Origin: Oligoflexia bacterium
GTDB lineage: Bacteria; Bdellovibrionota; UBA1018
Assembly: GCA_903895855.1 (NCBI GenBank)
Contig: CAITVN010000079.1
Span: forward strand, 1-37,843
DNA: 37,843 bases
Reading direction: 5' to 3'
The notes under the pieces are model-generated. The model did no database searches. It saw only the letters and a list, made by a program, of their open reading frames with translations, and had not been told where the DNA came from. This document shows, in pieces, positions 17,192 to 25,838 of this stretch. The position numbers and the translations under genes were made by a program. Numbering within the stretch: position 1 is the stretch's first letter; each line of letters opens with the position of its first letter.

Positions 17192-17671
17192 TTAAGTGAT
17201 TGATTGCTTTAAAACAGCAGCCAATTGAATACGCGACTCACGTCGCTTAATGGCGGCATCGTAGCGCCGTTTTTCTTCAGGGGTTTCAGCTTTTATCGGC
17301 ATCACTGGCGTCGGGCGACCGTGGTCATCGAGAGCTACGAAGGTGGCGTACGCAGTCGCCGTGTGGTGAGTTTCACCGGTAATCGGATTTTCAGAATCGA
17401 CGCGAATGCCCACTTCCATAGAAGTCTTTCCGGCGTAGTTTACCGTCGCTTTGATCAATACGACGTGACCGACCTTAACCGGCGCCACAAAGTGCAAGGC
17501 ATCAACCGAGGCGGTAACCACTACTCGACGTGCATGCCTACCGGCAGCTATGGCGCCTGCGATGTCAATCCACGACATGATTTTTCCGCCAAATATGGTA
17601 CCAAGAGCATTGGCATCTGAAGGCAGCACAATCTCAGTCATGGTCACTGAAGAGTCCTTGGGTGATTTCAT
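17192..17671 (-). CDS. Acyl-CoA thioesterase (hotdog fold, YciA/BFIT-like)
   Basis: A 159-residue hotdog thioesterase that hydrolyses acyl-CoA. Signature: EIVLPSDANALGTIFGGKIMSWID (the N..GT.FGG....WID motif with the catalytic Asp), then DIAGAIAAGRHA on the hotdog helix, and VVTASVDALHFVAPVKVGHVV. Length matches single-domain members. It is convergent with def across palindrome copy 2; its stop is 11 bases from the element. Physiological substrate unknown. Confidence 0.88.
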   Translation of the reverse strand: MKSPKDSSVTMTEIVLPSDANALGTIFGGKIMSWIDIAGAIAAGRHARRVVVTASVDALHFVAPVKVGHVVLIKATVNYAGKTSMEVGIRVDSENPITGETHHTATAYATFVALDDHGRPTPVMPIKAETPEEKRRYDAAIKRRESRIQLAAVLKQSIT

Positions 17672-17800
17672 GATTTCAGGCTAACCTAGCTTGATTTGAT
17701 ATGCCAGCCAGGAGTGGCAACTAATTGGCAGTAAATTTGTCCCTTTATTTGAATATTTGCCCCAGAAGTCTATCGTAATTAAATAAATACAAAATTTGAC

Positions 17801-17830
17801 TTGCAGTTCCTAAAATGCCGTTTCTATACT
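17801..17830 (+). promoter_or_regulatory. Candidate sigma-70 promoter
   Basis: TTGCAG (17801-17806) and TATACT (17825-17830) with an 18-base spacer, about 28 bases ahead of the TTG start at 17859. The -10 is good and the -35 is moderate. Confidence 0.4.
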
Positions 17831-17858
17831 GTGTGTAGGTGATCGGGGGAAACGGATT

Positions 17859-18263
17859 TTGCCTCATAAAAAACCAAAGAATAAAAATACTGATTCGCGT
17901 TCTGGACAAGAGCTCATTGGTGAGTTGGCTGCATTAGCGGGAGATGACTGTTCTTCAGTTCAAAAAATTGAACAAGAGCTGTACGAAATCGTAGCCGATG
18001 CAGGTAAGTCGGCTAGTCACGTGACTCTCGACGACTTGAGGCAATCACTTCTAGAGTACCTAGAAATTGTGAATCAAGAGATGTGCGAAGCAGAAGATTT
18101 GCAGGCAGCTCAAGACATGGGGGCTCTGGGGTCAAAAAATGAACGTCTGCCTTATGACCACACTTCTGCCGATCATGGAGATTCGCCAAGGCCCAATCTG
18201 GCAAATCAATCTGAGAATGTTTTAATTCGCGCTTCAAAAAATGACTCTCTTAAACTTTGCTAA
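17859..18263 (+). CDS. Small hypothetical protein upstream of clpP
   Basis: A 134-residue acidic, soluble protein. A basic N-terminus (PHKKPKNKNTDSRSG) is followed by predicted helices (residues 17-95, rich in E, L and Q) and a polar, probably disordered tail. The start is TTG, 8 bases after GGGGGA, with a plausible promoter just upstream. I do not recognise the family. It occupies the place where tig (trigger factor) often precedes clpP-clpX, but is far too short and shows no trigger-factor motif. A regulatory or adaptor role for the Clp system would be speculation. Confidence 0.55.
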   Translation: MPHKKPKNKNTDSRSGQELIGELAALAGDDCSSVQKIEQELYEIVADAGKSASHVTLDDLRQSLLEYLEIVNQEMCEAEDLQAAQDMGALGSKNERLPYDHTSADHGDSPRPNLANQSENVLIRASKNDSLKLC

Positions 18264-18473
18264 AGTCGAATTCTTTTCTGTCACACTTAGTCAAGCCTCT
18301 CGATGTCCTTGATAGGTACATCGATGCCTTTCTGTCACGTCTTTGACGAAAATTTCTGAAAAAAATCTGTTTCCACACGAAGAGACACACCTGTTTAAAA
18401 ATATTTTTTATAGGTCTTGCCCAATTACCGACATAGGAAGGTATAGTTAAGAAAGGGAGACTGATAAACGCCT

Positions 18474-19169
18474 ATGTTGATACGCTCGTCATCTAATTCA
18501 TCTTTGAATAAAGTCCCAGCAGATCTTGTTCGGCCCGATTTAGTAGGTTTTAATGCCGACGCACTCACTCCGCAGGGTAGTTACGTTCCAAATCCAATAG
18601 TCATTGAACAAACCGCACGAGGTGAAAGACAGTACGATATCTATTCGCGCTTGTTGCTTGAAAGAATTGTTTTTCTCGGTACTGAGGTGAATGATACGGT
18701 TGCCAATCTTTTGGTTGCCCAGCTATTTTTCTTAGAGTCATCAGATCCAGAAAAAGACGTGCATCTCTACATCAATTCGCCCGGCGGGTCGGTCACAGCC
18801 GGGTTGGGTATTTACGATGTGATGCAATTTGTTCGTTGTCCGGTCAGTACTTATTGTATCGGGTTAGCGGCCAGCATGGGGGCTCTGCTTTTGTGTGCCG
18901 GAGCGAAAGGCAAACGCTTTAGTCTACCTCACAGTCGAATCATGATTCACCAACCTCTGGGTGGGGCTCGTGGTCAAGCCTCAGATATTGAAATTCAAGC
19001 TAAAGAAATTCTCTATTTAAAAGACCGCCTCAATGAAATCATGGCCAAGCACTCAGGGCAGTCGGTTGATTCGGTTCGAAAAGCGACCGATCGAGATAAT
19101 TACTTGTCGGCAAGAGACGCTGCCGAGTTTGGATTAATCGATAAGGTCGTTGAAAGGCATGGAGATTAA
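18474..19169 (+). CDS. clpP: ATP-dependent Clp protease, proteolytic subunit
   Basis: A 231-residue serine protease forming the tetradecameric barrel that degrades proteins fed by ClpX. Catalytic triad: S134 in [11 protein letters not shown]159 in [11 protein letters not shown], and the Asp in [10 protein letters not shown]. The segment [19 protein letters not shown] is the family's start of the mature region; about 40 residues precede it, longer than usual, perhaps an extended propeptide. GGGAGA lies about 12 bases before the ATG. clpX follows after 75 bases, the standard gene order. Confidence 0.95.
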   Translation: MLIRSSSNSSLNKVPADLVRPDLVGFNADALTPQGSYVPNPIVIEQTARGERQYDIYSRLLLERIVFLGTEVNDTVANLLVAQLFFLESSDPEKDVHLYINSPGGSVTAGLGIYDVMQFVRCPVSTYCIGLAASMGALLLCAGAKGKRFSLPHSRIMIHQPLGGARGQASDIEIQAKEILYLKDRLNEIMAKHSGQSVDSVRKATDRDNYLSARDAAEFGLIDKVVERHGD

Positions 19170-19244
19170 TCAAGCGGTTGCGCTCAGGCACAGGCTTGGC
19201 GAAAGTTAAGAAGTTAACGGCAAAAGTTAGAGGAATCGAAAATT

Positions 19245-20564
19245 ATGGACCAAAAAAAATATGGAGATGGATTCGGAAATCTTTGCTGCTCATTTTGCGG
19301 CAAAAATCAACGCGAAGTAAAAAAATTGATTGCCGGCCCGACGGTTTATATTTGTGATGAGTGCATTGAGCTGTGCAACGACATCATCGCCGAAGAAGGG
19401 CAAAAAGAGGGGCCGCCAAAGACGAGCGAAAAAATTCCGCGCCCTTCAGAACTGAAAGCGACCCTTGATGAGTATGTGATTGGCCAAGAACGAGCAAAAC
19501 GTGTGTTATCGGTAGCGGTTTATAACCACTACAAGCGCATCATGCACCAAGGTGAAGGCAAGAAAGGTAAAGGCGAAGGGCAAGTCGAGTTGCAAAAGAG
19601 TAACATCATGCTCATTGGCCCAACCGGAACCGGTAAAACTTTACTGGCTCAAACTCTTGCTCGACTTTTGAATGTTCCGTTTGCAATGGCAGATGCCACG
19701 ACATTGACCGAGGCGGGTTATGTCGGTGAAGATGTCGAAAATATCATTCTGAACCTTCTTCAAAATTGTGACAACAACGTTGAGCGTGCTCAACGAGGTA
19801 TTGTCTATATCGATGAAGTTGATAAGATTTCGCGAAAAAGTGAAAATCCTTCGATCACTCGCGATGTGAGTGGTGAGGGCGTTCAACAAGCCCTTCTAAA
19901 AATCATTGAGGGCACTCTGGCCAATATTCCGCCAAAAGGTGGAAGAAAGCACCCTCAACAAGAGTTTGTTCAAGTCGATACGTCGAACATTTTGTTCATC
20001 TGTGGGGGCGCATTCGTGGGTCTCGATAAAATTGTGTCGATGAGAAAAGGTAAGCGAAGTCTCGGTATGCACGCTAATCTTTCAGCCAATTCAAAAGAGA
20101 GTCCATCTCAGATGATCGCGCAAGTCGAACCAGAAGATCTGATTCGGTTCGGGTTGATTCCAGAATTCATTGGTCGTTTGCCGGTCATTGCAACTCTTGA
20201 CGAATTAGATGAAAAATCTCTTATTGAGATTTTGACCAAACCAAGAAATGCCCTGACCAAGCAGTTTGCGAAACTCTTTGAATACGACGGCATTCAACTC
20301 GAATTTGAAGAAGATGCGTTGTCAGCGGTTGCCAAAGAGGCTATCAAGCGCAACACAGGCGCGCGAGGTCTTCGAGCCATTCTTGAACAAGCTATGCTCG
20401 AAGTGATGTATGAGCTTCCGGCAAAGACCGATGTTAAAAAGTGTATCATCACCAAGAACTCAGTACTCAAAGGTGAGCGCCCAGTTCTCGTGCTCACCGA
20501 TGGTACCGAGCTTCGTGAGAAGGTTGCGGTTCCGGCCGCCCCTGCGCGAGCCGAGAGCGCTTAA
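19245..20564 (+). CDS. clpX: ATP-dependent Clp protease, ATPase subunit ClpX
   Basis: A 439-residue AAA+ unfoldase. The N-terminal zinc-binding domain has four Cys (CSFCGKN ... [10 protein letters not shown]). Walker A is [12 protein letters not shown], Walker B is [10 protein letters not shown], the pore loop is GYVGED, sensor regions and [13 protein letters not shown] follow. The IGF-type ClpP-docking loop is expected near FVGLDKI...[20 protein letters not shown] precedes the ATG. It ends with a strong intrinsic terminator, so clpP-clpX likely form one unit. Confidence 0.97.
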   Translation: MDQKKYGDGFGNLCCSFCGKNQREVKKLIAGPTVYICDECIELCNDIIAEEGQKEGPPKTSEKIPRPSELKATLDEYVIGQERAKRVLSVAVYNHYKRIMHQGEGKKGKGEGQVELQKSNIMLIGPTGTGKTLLAQTLARLLNVPFAMADATTLTEAGYVGEDVENIILNLLQNCDNNVERAQRGIVYIDEVDKISRKSENPSITRDVSGEGVQQALLKIIEGTLANIPPKGGRKHPQQEFVQVDTSNILFICGGAFVGLDKIVSMRKGKRSLGMHANLSANSKESPSQMIAQVEPEDLIRFGLIPEFIGRLPVIATLDELDEKSLIEILTKPRNALTKQFAKLFEYDGIQLEFEEDALSAVAKEAIKRNTGARGLRAILEQAMLEVMYELPAKTDVKKCIITKNSVLKGERPVLVLTDGTELREKVAVPAAPARAESA

Positions 20565-20587
20565 AGTAACTCTATTTAAATGAGACA

Positions 20588-20625
20588 AAAGGGCGCATCT
20601 CTAATCGAGACTGCGCCCTTTTTCT
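20588..20625 (+). terminator. Intrinsic terminator after clpX
   Basis: AAAGGGCGCA (20588-20597) pairs perfectly with TGCGCCCTTT (20612-20621), followed by TTTCTT. Placed 23 bases after the clpX stop. Confidence 0.9.
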
Positions 20626-20700
20626 TGGGCCTACTCAAAATTTTCTAGGGGGCTGGGCAATTTCGTTGTCAGGTTTGCCGCCCGGGCGTAAAGGTGAACA

Positions 20701-23034
20701 ATGAAGCCTACTCATTGGCGGCATAGTCTCTATTCTCGGGCGTTGCTCTTGACTCTGATTGGTGGCGGGTGCTTGATTGGTGCCGTTGTGGTTCAATCTC
20801 AAATCATGGTTTCGACTTCAGTTGACCGCTTGCTAAAAGACCGCATTGAGCTGGCTCGAATCACGGGAGCTCACCTTGAGCATGTCATCGAAGATGGTCT
20901 CGAACGTGTAGTACGCTCAACTCAGAATATTCTCAGTCAGCCAGAAAATAGTGGTTTCTTAGCTAATTTGAATCGGCAACTTGAGTCGGTTCAGTTGGTG
21001 AGTTTGTTTGGCGATGGCCTATTTGCCCTAGATGGGCAAGCCAGAATGATCACAGCGGTGATACCTGAACTAGTGAGATTGCCAGAGGTGCTCGATCTCG
21101 GGGCGATTGCTAAGCGCTCTTCTCGTGAGAAGCGATCAGTGATCTCACCTTTAATCACATTGGTATCAGGTCGAAAAGTTGTCGTAGCACTCACGTCGGT
21201 CTGGGGTTCGCGTCGAAACCTTTTGGGATTTGTTGGAGGGGCTTTTAGCCCATCGCAAACTAATCTTCTAGAGTGGTCGAAAGGTGCTGGGCAAGGGCAG
21301 ACAACTTCAATGCAGTTGGTCGATGACGAGGGTAACGTGATTGCTGCGACACAGAGCGATCAATTGCTTACTCAGGGCGACCACGGACATGTGCTAACAA
21401 AAGCCATTCATTTGCGTCAGGTGGTGCAAGGGCGCTGCCACTCTTGCCATAGAGAAGTAGAACCGAATAAAAGTAATGAAAAGAAGAAGAAAGAAGACCT
21501 CATTCTCGCTTTTGCGCCGCTTCCAAATCTTAATCTAGGGGTCGCAGTGCGTGAGCTTGAGTCTGAGGTTTTGGCTCCCGCCTTTGGTCTGCAGGGGCGT
21601 CTCATTTTTCTGGGATTTTCATTTGTAGCTTTGTTTCTCATTTTCTCGGGTCTGTCTGTGTATGCCGTGGTGAGTCCGGTTACCCGGCTGACCCGAGCAG
21701 TGCGCGAGGTTGATGAAAACCGATTACAAAAATCGTTACCGACTTTTGGTAGAGATGAACTTGGCGAGTTGCGTGGGGCGTTGGAGAGATGGCGGTGCCA
21801 AGTTCTGAGTTCAATGTCGGTTGCCGATAAGAAGAATCAAGACCTTGTAAATGAGATGTCGGTCAACCAGCGCCACCTTGCGGCCCTGCAGGTTATTGCT
21901 GAGTTTGGCATGGGCGATTGCTCGTTAGAAGAAATTGCCCAAAATGGGCTTGAACAGTTGACCGGTTTTTTGAGGCTTCAAACCGGAGTTCTGAGACTTT
22001 CGCATTCACGAGGAGTTTTTAGTGTGAGTGTGGGTTCACTGCCGTGCAGTCCAGACTGCCTACTCGATCGCGTGGGTAAAATTTTGCCGGCAACTGAGGG
22101 CTCGGGGTTACAGATTCAGATTTTTGATAAAGCTGAGACTGACCTATTTCCTTGCGTTGATTCTGGGGGGGTTGCCGCCGCTGCAAATGCAGTGATTTCT
22201 CACGGCATCCAGGCGTCTTGTGTTTTGCTGCAGAGAGAGTCTAGTGCGCTGGTAGAAGAGCGCCATCTCAGGTCGTTTTTGCACCAAATACTCATGAGTG
22301 CTTCGAATCGCCTTCTCGTTGAAGAGAGTCAGGGCCGGCATGAGCAAAGTCGTGAATACTTGCAGCGCGTTCTGGCTGCGCAAGAAGAAGAACGTAAACG
22401 CATTGCCCGTGAACTTCACGACACCATCGCCCAAGATTTGGCGGCTCATCGCCTAGATCTAGAGAGATTTGCAAAGCTCATCACGCCTCTAGAGCCAAGC
22501 GATGATCAATTGAAGCATTTCTTGGTGAGACTTGAAAAGCAAGCTCAAGGTATTTTAGTAGATTTGCGAAACACGTTGGTCGACCTTCGACCGTCGGTTC
22601 TCGATACCATGGGGTTTTTGCCTGCTTTACGCTGGCACCTCGATCGCATTCAACGCGAGTCTGGCTTGAAGACGAACCTTAGTGTAGATGGCGAAGTCTG
22701 GCAACTTGAGGCAGACTCACTACTTACTTTGTTTAGAATTTTTCAAGAATGTATTAACAATGTGCTGATTCATGCAGAGGCCGAACACATCATGGTGAGT
22801 TTGACTTATAAGAATACTGAGGTGGTCTTAGAAGTCGAAGATGATGGCAAAGGGTTCATTTATGAAGAAGTGTTGAATCGCACAGATGTAGGGTCTGATC
22901 ACGGGCTCGGGCTTTTGGGTATTCAAGAGCGCGCACTTCTGGTTGGTGGGACAGCAAAAATTGAATCTGAAATTAATAAGGGAACGTTGATTTCGGTCTC
23001 GATTCCAAGAAATGTGAGGCGCCATCATGTCTAA
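20701..23034 (+). CDS. NarX-like sensor histidine kinase with periplasmic heme-c motif
   Basis: A 777-residue kinase. TM1 is ~14-33. A periplasmic domain of ~265 residues contains CHSCH at 246-250, a covalent heme-c attachment motif, near its C-terminal end. TM2 is ~301-324, HAMP ~325-375. A GAF-like central region carries four Cys (C449, C453, C485, C507), recalling the cysteine cluster of NarX-type kinases. The HisKA_3 segment is ERKRIARELHDTIAQDLA with H573 as phosphoacceptor; the HATPase has ECINNVLIHA (N box), VEDDGKGF and GLGLLGIQERA. Its stop overlaps the response-regulator start by 8 bases. I infer a redox, NO or heme-ligand sensor controlling the cytochrome operon at 25.4 kb. Confidence 0.85.
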   Translation: MKPTHWRHSLYSRALLLTLIGGGCLIGAVVVQSQIMVSTSVDRLLKDRIELARITGAHLEHVIEDGLERVVRSTQNILSQPENSGFLANLNRQLESVQLVSLFGDGLFALDGQARMITAVIPELVRLPEVLDLGAIAKRSSREKRSVISPLITLVSGRKVVVALTSVWGSRRNLLGFVGGAFSPSQTNLLEWSKGAGQGQTTSMQLVDDEGNVIAATQSDQLLTQGDHGHVLTKAIHLRQVVQGRCHSCHREVEPNKSNEKKKKEDLILAFAPLPNLNLGVAVRELESEVLAPAFGLQGRLIFLGFSFVALFLIFSGLSVYAVVSPVTRLTRAVREVDENRLQKSLPTFGRDELGELRGALERWRCQVLSSMSVADKKNQDLVNEMSVNQRHLAALQVIAEFGMGDCSLEEIAQNGLEQLTGFLRLQTGVLRLSHSRGVFSVSVGSLPCSPDCLLDRVGKILPATEGSGLQIQIFDKAETDLFPCVDSGGVAAAANAVISHGIQASCVLLQRESSALVEERHLRSFLHQILMSASNRLLVEESQGRHEQSREYLQRVLAAQEEERKRIARELHDTIAQDLAAHRLDLERFAKLITPLEPSDDQLKHFLVRLEKQAQGILVDLRNTLVDLRPSVLDTMGFLPALRWHLDRIQRESGLKTNLSVDGEVWQLEADSLLTLFRIFQECINNVLIHAEAEHIMVSLTYKNTEVVLEVEDDGKGFIYEEVLNRTDVGSDHGLGLLGIQERALLVGGTAKIESEINKGTLISVSIPRNVRRHHV

Positions 23035-23722
23035 AACAGCAACTATGGTCATAGCCGATGATCATGCGGTTTTAAGGGTCGGTTTAAAAACGTTCTTTAA
23101 CGAGCAGACCGATTTTCTACTTCAAGTGATTGGAGAAGCTGCTACTGGAATTGAAGCCATTGAACGGGTGAAAACGCTGCGACCTGATCTATTGCTCTTA
23201 GATCTGTCGATGCCAGAGCTGGGTGGATTAGAAACTGCCCTTGAAATTCGCAGGCAAGGGCTTTCAGTAAAAATTCTCATTCTTACTCAGTTTTGTGAAA
23301 AAATTTATCTTGAGCGGGCCCTTGAAATTGGGGTGAATGGATATGTGCTCAAATCAGCTCGCGGTGAGGAGTTGTTGTCTGCCATTCGTTCAGTCTTAAA
23401 GGGAGGAACTTACATTGACCCCAGTCTAGCAGGAGCACTTCTGACGAAATCAGAGGCTCAAGTTAACGGAATTCATGAGATGGGTGGCGCAGGCACTAAA
23501 GAAGACCTAGATAAACTGACGACCCGTGAGCGACAGGTTCTCGCGATGATCGCCGAAGGCTGTAGCAATAAAGAAATGGCAATTGCGCTTAATTTAGCGG
23601 TTAAGACAGTCATGGTTCACCGAATGAATTTGATGGAAAAACTAAATATTCACAATCGCTCAATGTTGATACGCTTTGCTATTCAGATGGGGTTGGTGCA
23701 GATGCCCCAAAAACTTGAATGA
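23027..23722 (+). CDS. NarL/LuxR-family response regulator
   Basis: A 231-residue regulator. The receiver domain has the acidic pair in VIADDHAV, the phospho-acceptor Asp in LLLLDLSMPELGG, Thr in ILILTQF and Lys in GYVLKSA. The C-terminal LuxR-type helix-turn-helix is LTTRERQVLAMIAEGCSNKEMA followed by TVMVHRMNLMEKLNI. It overlaps the kinase gene and is certainly its partner. Likely targets are the divergent promoters near 25.3 kb, by inference. Confidence 0.92.
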   Translation: MSKTATMVIADDHAVLRVGLKTFFNEQTDFLLQVIGEAATGIEAIERVKTLRPDLLLLDLSMPELGGLETALEIRRQGLSVKILILTQFCEKIYLERALEIGVNGYVLKSARGEELLSAIRSVLKGGTYIDPSLAGALLTKSEAQVNGIHEMGGAGTKEDLDKLTTRERQVLAMIAEGCSNKEMAIALNLAVKTVMVHRMNLMEKLNIHNRSMLIRFAIQMGLVQMPQKLE

Positions 23723-23749
23723 GAATCGACTGGGTAAAAATGCGTGTAA

Positions 23750-24241
23750 CTAGAGCCCCTCAATGATTCTGATGCCCTCTTGTTTTGAAAAATTGGTCAG
23801 TACATAGAGGGTTTGATTATCAGGTGTTTGCTTTGAAAGAAAATACCACCCTTCTGGGCATCGAAGCCCTTGAGGTATCGAAAGGCAATCGGCCAGAAAA
23901 TTCGAATCGCCCAAACTACTGAGCGAGTCGTCAACTAGAGTTCCTATCCACACAGTGCCTGAATTGGGTTCATCTGAATTTACTTTGGCCGATATCCACC
24001 ATCCCGGGTGCGGTTTGAGTTGATAGAATATTTTTTCGGGAGGCCAACCCAGTGTAGCGGGAAAATAATTTGGTGTCTTGATTTTCCCAGCTGCCGCCGG
24101 CACCGCATCAATACTAGCGACTCGAATCCAGCCATTAGGCGCGATTGGCCCTAAAAACAAGCGATCTATACTCCCCAGTGTGAGCACGAGGCCGGCCGTC
24201 CACAATAGTGTTGAAAGAACTCTCCTTAGCGAATTCCCCAT
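23750..24241 (-). CDS. Hypothetical membrane-anchored protein next to the M56-like peptidase
   Basis: A 163-residue protein with one N-terminal membrane segment (VLSTLLWTAGLVLTLGSI, ~9-26) and an extracytoplasmic region rich in W, P and aromatic residues (LGWPPEKIFYQLKPHPGWWI). I do not recognise the family. Its start overlaps the end of the upstream M56-like gene by 16 bases, so the two are translationally coupled and may work together, for example as substrate, inhibitor or sensor partner. This is inference. Confidence 0.6.
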   Translation of the reverse strand: MGNSLRRVLSTLLWTAGLVLTLGSIDRLFLGPIAPNGWIRVASIDAVPAAAGKIKTPNYFPATLGWPPEKIFYQLKPHPGWWISAKVNSDEPNSGTVWIGTLVDDSLSSLGDSNFLADCLSIPQGLRCPEGWYFLSKQTPDNQTLYVLTNFSKQEGIRIIEGL

Positions 24242-25260
24242 AAAAGGCCTCCAAGAAGTGCGGTTGAGAAGATTAGAAAAATGGCCGAGTCCGGTGCAGT
24301 CACATCCGTTTCAAGAAGTGCCTGAATTCGCTGTGCCGTTGTCCTAATCTCTGCTCTTGCGGCATGGGTATCTCGGCTTGACTGAGCGAGAGTGACATAG
24401 TTGGCATCGGTGAGTTTCTTGATCGCAGATGCGAGCGCCTCTGGTTTTCTAGTAATCCAGCTGGCCCAGGAGTCGCAGGCAAGTTCTCTGCACTCGACTA
24501 GTTCACGAAAGGCGACGAGCGCAGCAGGATTAAATAATTGCACTAAACGAATTAGCCAAATCCAGCCAAGCACGAAATTGCTACCGATGGCAAGGTGGGC
24601 GCATTCATGAGCGATTGAAGCTTCTAATTCATCATCGTTGAGTAGCGATAACACTGCTGTAGAGATGATGATCTGCGGAAAAAAAAGCCCTTCTGTCGCA
24701 ATCCACAGATCTGTTGAAACAATGACTTTGGGCGCTCGTGTGCGAACTTTCCAGGTCCATGCGTGGGGTGACCAACTGCGCGTGATAGAACGATCAGTAA
24801 TCGCCCCTGTACTGCTTGATTTGAAATAGCTTCGTGTGATGTTTTCAAGAGCAAGATGAGGGCGTGAGTTCTGAGTCACTTCGAGCCGCTGGCGGTTTTT
24901 TGAAATATTTGGGTACATTTTTTTCAAAAGTGGCAAAATTTCTTGAATAAAGGTTACTAGCGCTGCACCTGCACTGAGACTCAGTAATGCACCCAATGCA
25001 AGCTCACTTTGATTGATGATTTTCGACCAGTCATCGATTCGAATGAGTACGGGTCCGGCCGGGGTCGCTGTTGTCAGACCGAGGCTTCGCAGAATTAAGG
25101 CTATGGCAGGTAGGGCGAGAAGCCAGCGAAGTAGGCTAGCCTCAAGGATTGCCGGCAACGAGCCTGTCCAACGCCGCAATCCTCCCAGCCAAATCAGCCC
25201 TAGCAGGCCGTGAGAGAGATTCAAGAGCAGGTATGGAGTGAGCCAAGTAAAATCTTGCAT
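24226..25260 (-). CDS. M56/BlaR1-like membrane metallopeptidase
   Basis: A 344-residue integral membrane protein. Membrane segments lie near residues 8-28, 43-62, 88-108, 225-245 and 325-342. The zinc motif is H218-E-C-A-H222 in ASIAHECAHLAIGS, with a downstream acidic ligand in VECRELACDSWA (E258 and D262), as in BlaR1/M56 and M48 membrane proteases. It has no penicillin-binding sensor domain, and no BlaI-type repressor gene is nearby. It is coupled to the next gene and divergent from the cytochrome operon. It may be a regulated intramembrane-associated protease; substrate unknown. Confidence 0.75.
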   Translation of the reverse strand: MQDFTWLTPYLLLNLSHGLLGLIWLGGLRRWTGSLPAILEASLLRWLLALPAIALILRSLGLTTATPAGPVLIRIDDWSKIINQSELALGALLSLSAGAALVTFIQEILPLLKKMYPNISKNRQRLEVTQNSRPHLALENITRSYFKSSSTGAITDRSITRSWSPHAWTWKVRTRAPKVIVSTDLWIATEGLFFPQIIISTAVLSLLNDDELEASIAHECAHLAIGSNFVLGWIWLIRLVQLFNPAALVAFRELVECRELACDSWASWITRKPEALASAIKKLTDANYVTLAQSSRDTHAARAEIRTTAQRIQALLETDVTAPDSAIFLIFSTALLGGLLWGIR

Positions 25261-25316
25261 CGTTTGATTCTAGTTAGTCAGTTCGCCTCGGCTAGGTACT
25301 TTTTCTTAGGTTTATA

Positions 25317-25327
25317 GGTATTCTACC
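25317..25327. promoter_or_regulatory. Short dyad in the divergent promoter region, possible regulator site
   Basis: GGTA-TTC-TACC is a perfect short dyad within ATAGGTATTCTACCGAAT, between the M56-like gene and the cytochrome operon. ATAGGTA matches the NarL heptamer in one half; the other half matches poorly and the spacing differs from the classical 7-2-7 layout. A weak candidate. Confidence 0.25.
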
Positions 25328-25403
25328 GAATTTCGCACAAAACTAAATAGGCGTAAAACTAAAGGTGAAGAGAAACCAAAAAACAGAAGGAGGCTCAAAG
25401 CCT

Positions 25404-25793
25404 ATGAAGAATTACAAAGCCAATCAGCCCTGTCCATATGGATTTTATGTCTCACCTGGCGCATTAGATGCCCATTTCGTTGGTGCCGATGGGGAGTCTT
25501 TTGCCGCCAAGAATGATAAAGCGTACTATCACCTGCCGAATGCGTTGCTCATTCTCATTTCGCCTTTGATTGGGGGGCTCTTCGTTTTGGCCTTTCCTGC
25601 GATTATTCTTGGGTCGTTTGCGGTTTTAGCGACTTATTCTGTTGGTAAACTTGTTTGGTCGTTCTTGATGCCTAGGGCTTTCTTGCTCGGAAACCGCTGG
25701 GAGCCCACAATGGCCTACCTGACTAAGCCAAAAGCTGAGAGTGAGCCCAGTGAGAAGAAAGCCAATGAAATGAAAGATGAACAAGTTAAGTAG
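25404..25793 (+). CDS. Small membrane protein, first gene of the cytochrome operon
   Basis: A 129-residue protein with two closely spaced membrane segments (ALLILISPLIGGLFVLAFPA and IILGSFAVLATYSVGKLVW), a soluble N-terminus with CPYGFYVSPGALDAHF, and a charged Glu/Lys-rich C-terminal tail. ATG 25404 is preferred over GTG 25365 because AGGAGG lies 10-11 bases upstream. Family not recognised. It is 45 bases ahead of the nonaheme cytochrome gene and probably an accessory subunit of that complex. Confidence 0.7.
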   Translation: MKNYKANQPCPYGFYVSPGALDAHFVGADGESFAAKNDKAYYHLPNALLILISPLIGGLFVLAFPAIILGSFAVLATYSVGKLVWSFLMPRAFLLGNRWEPTMAYLTKPKAESEPSEKKANEMKDEQVK

Positions 25794-25838
25794 TTGACCC
25801 CTAAAAAATAGTGAGCCAACCGAAAGAGGAACCAAACA

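Noticed and set aside
20701..23034. CHSCH in the kinase as a chance occurrence
   Set aside because: Not fully excluded, but its place in the periplasmic domain and the neighbouring cytochrome operon favour a real heme site, so it is reported as a finding instead.
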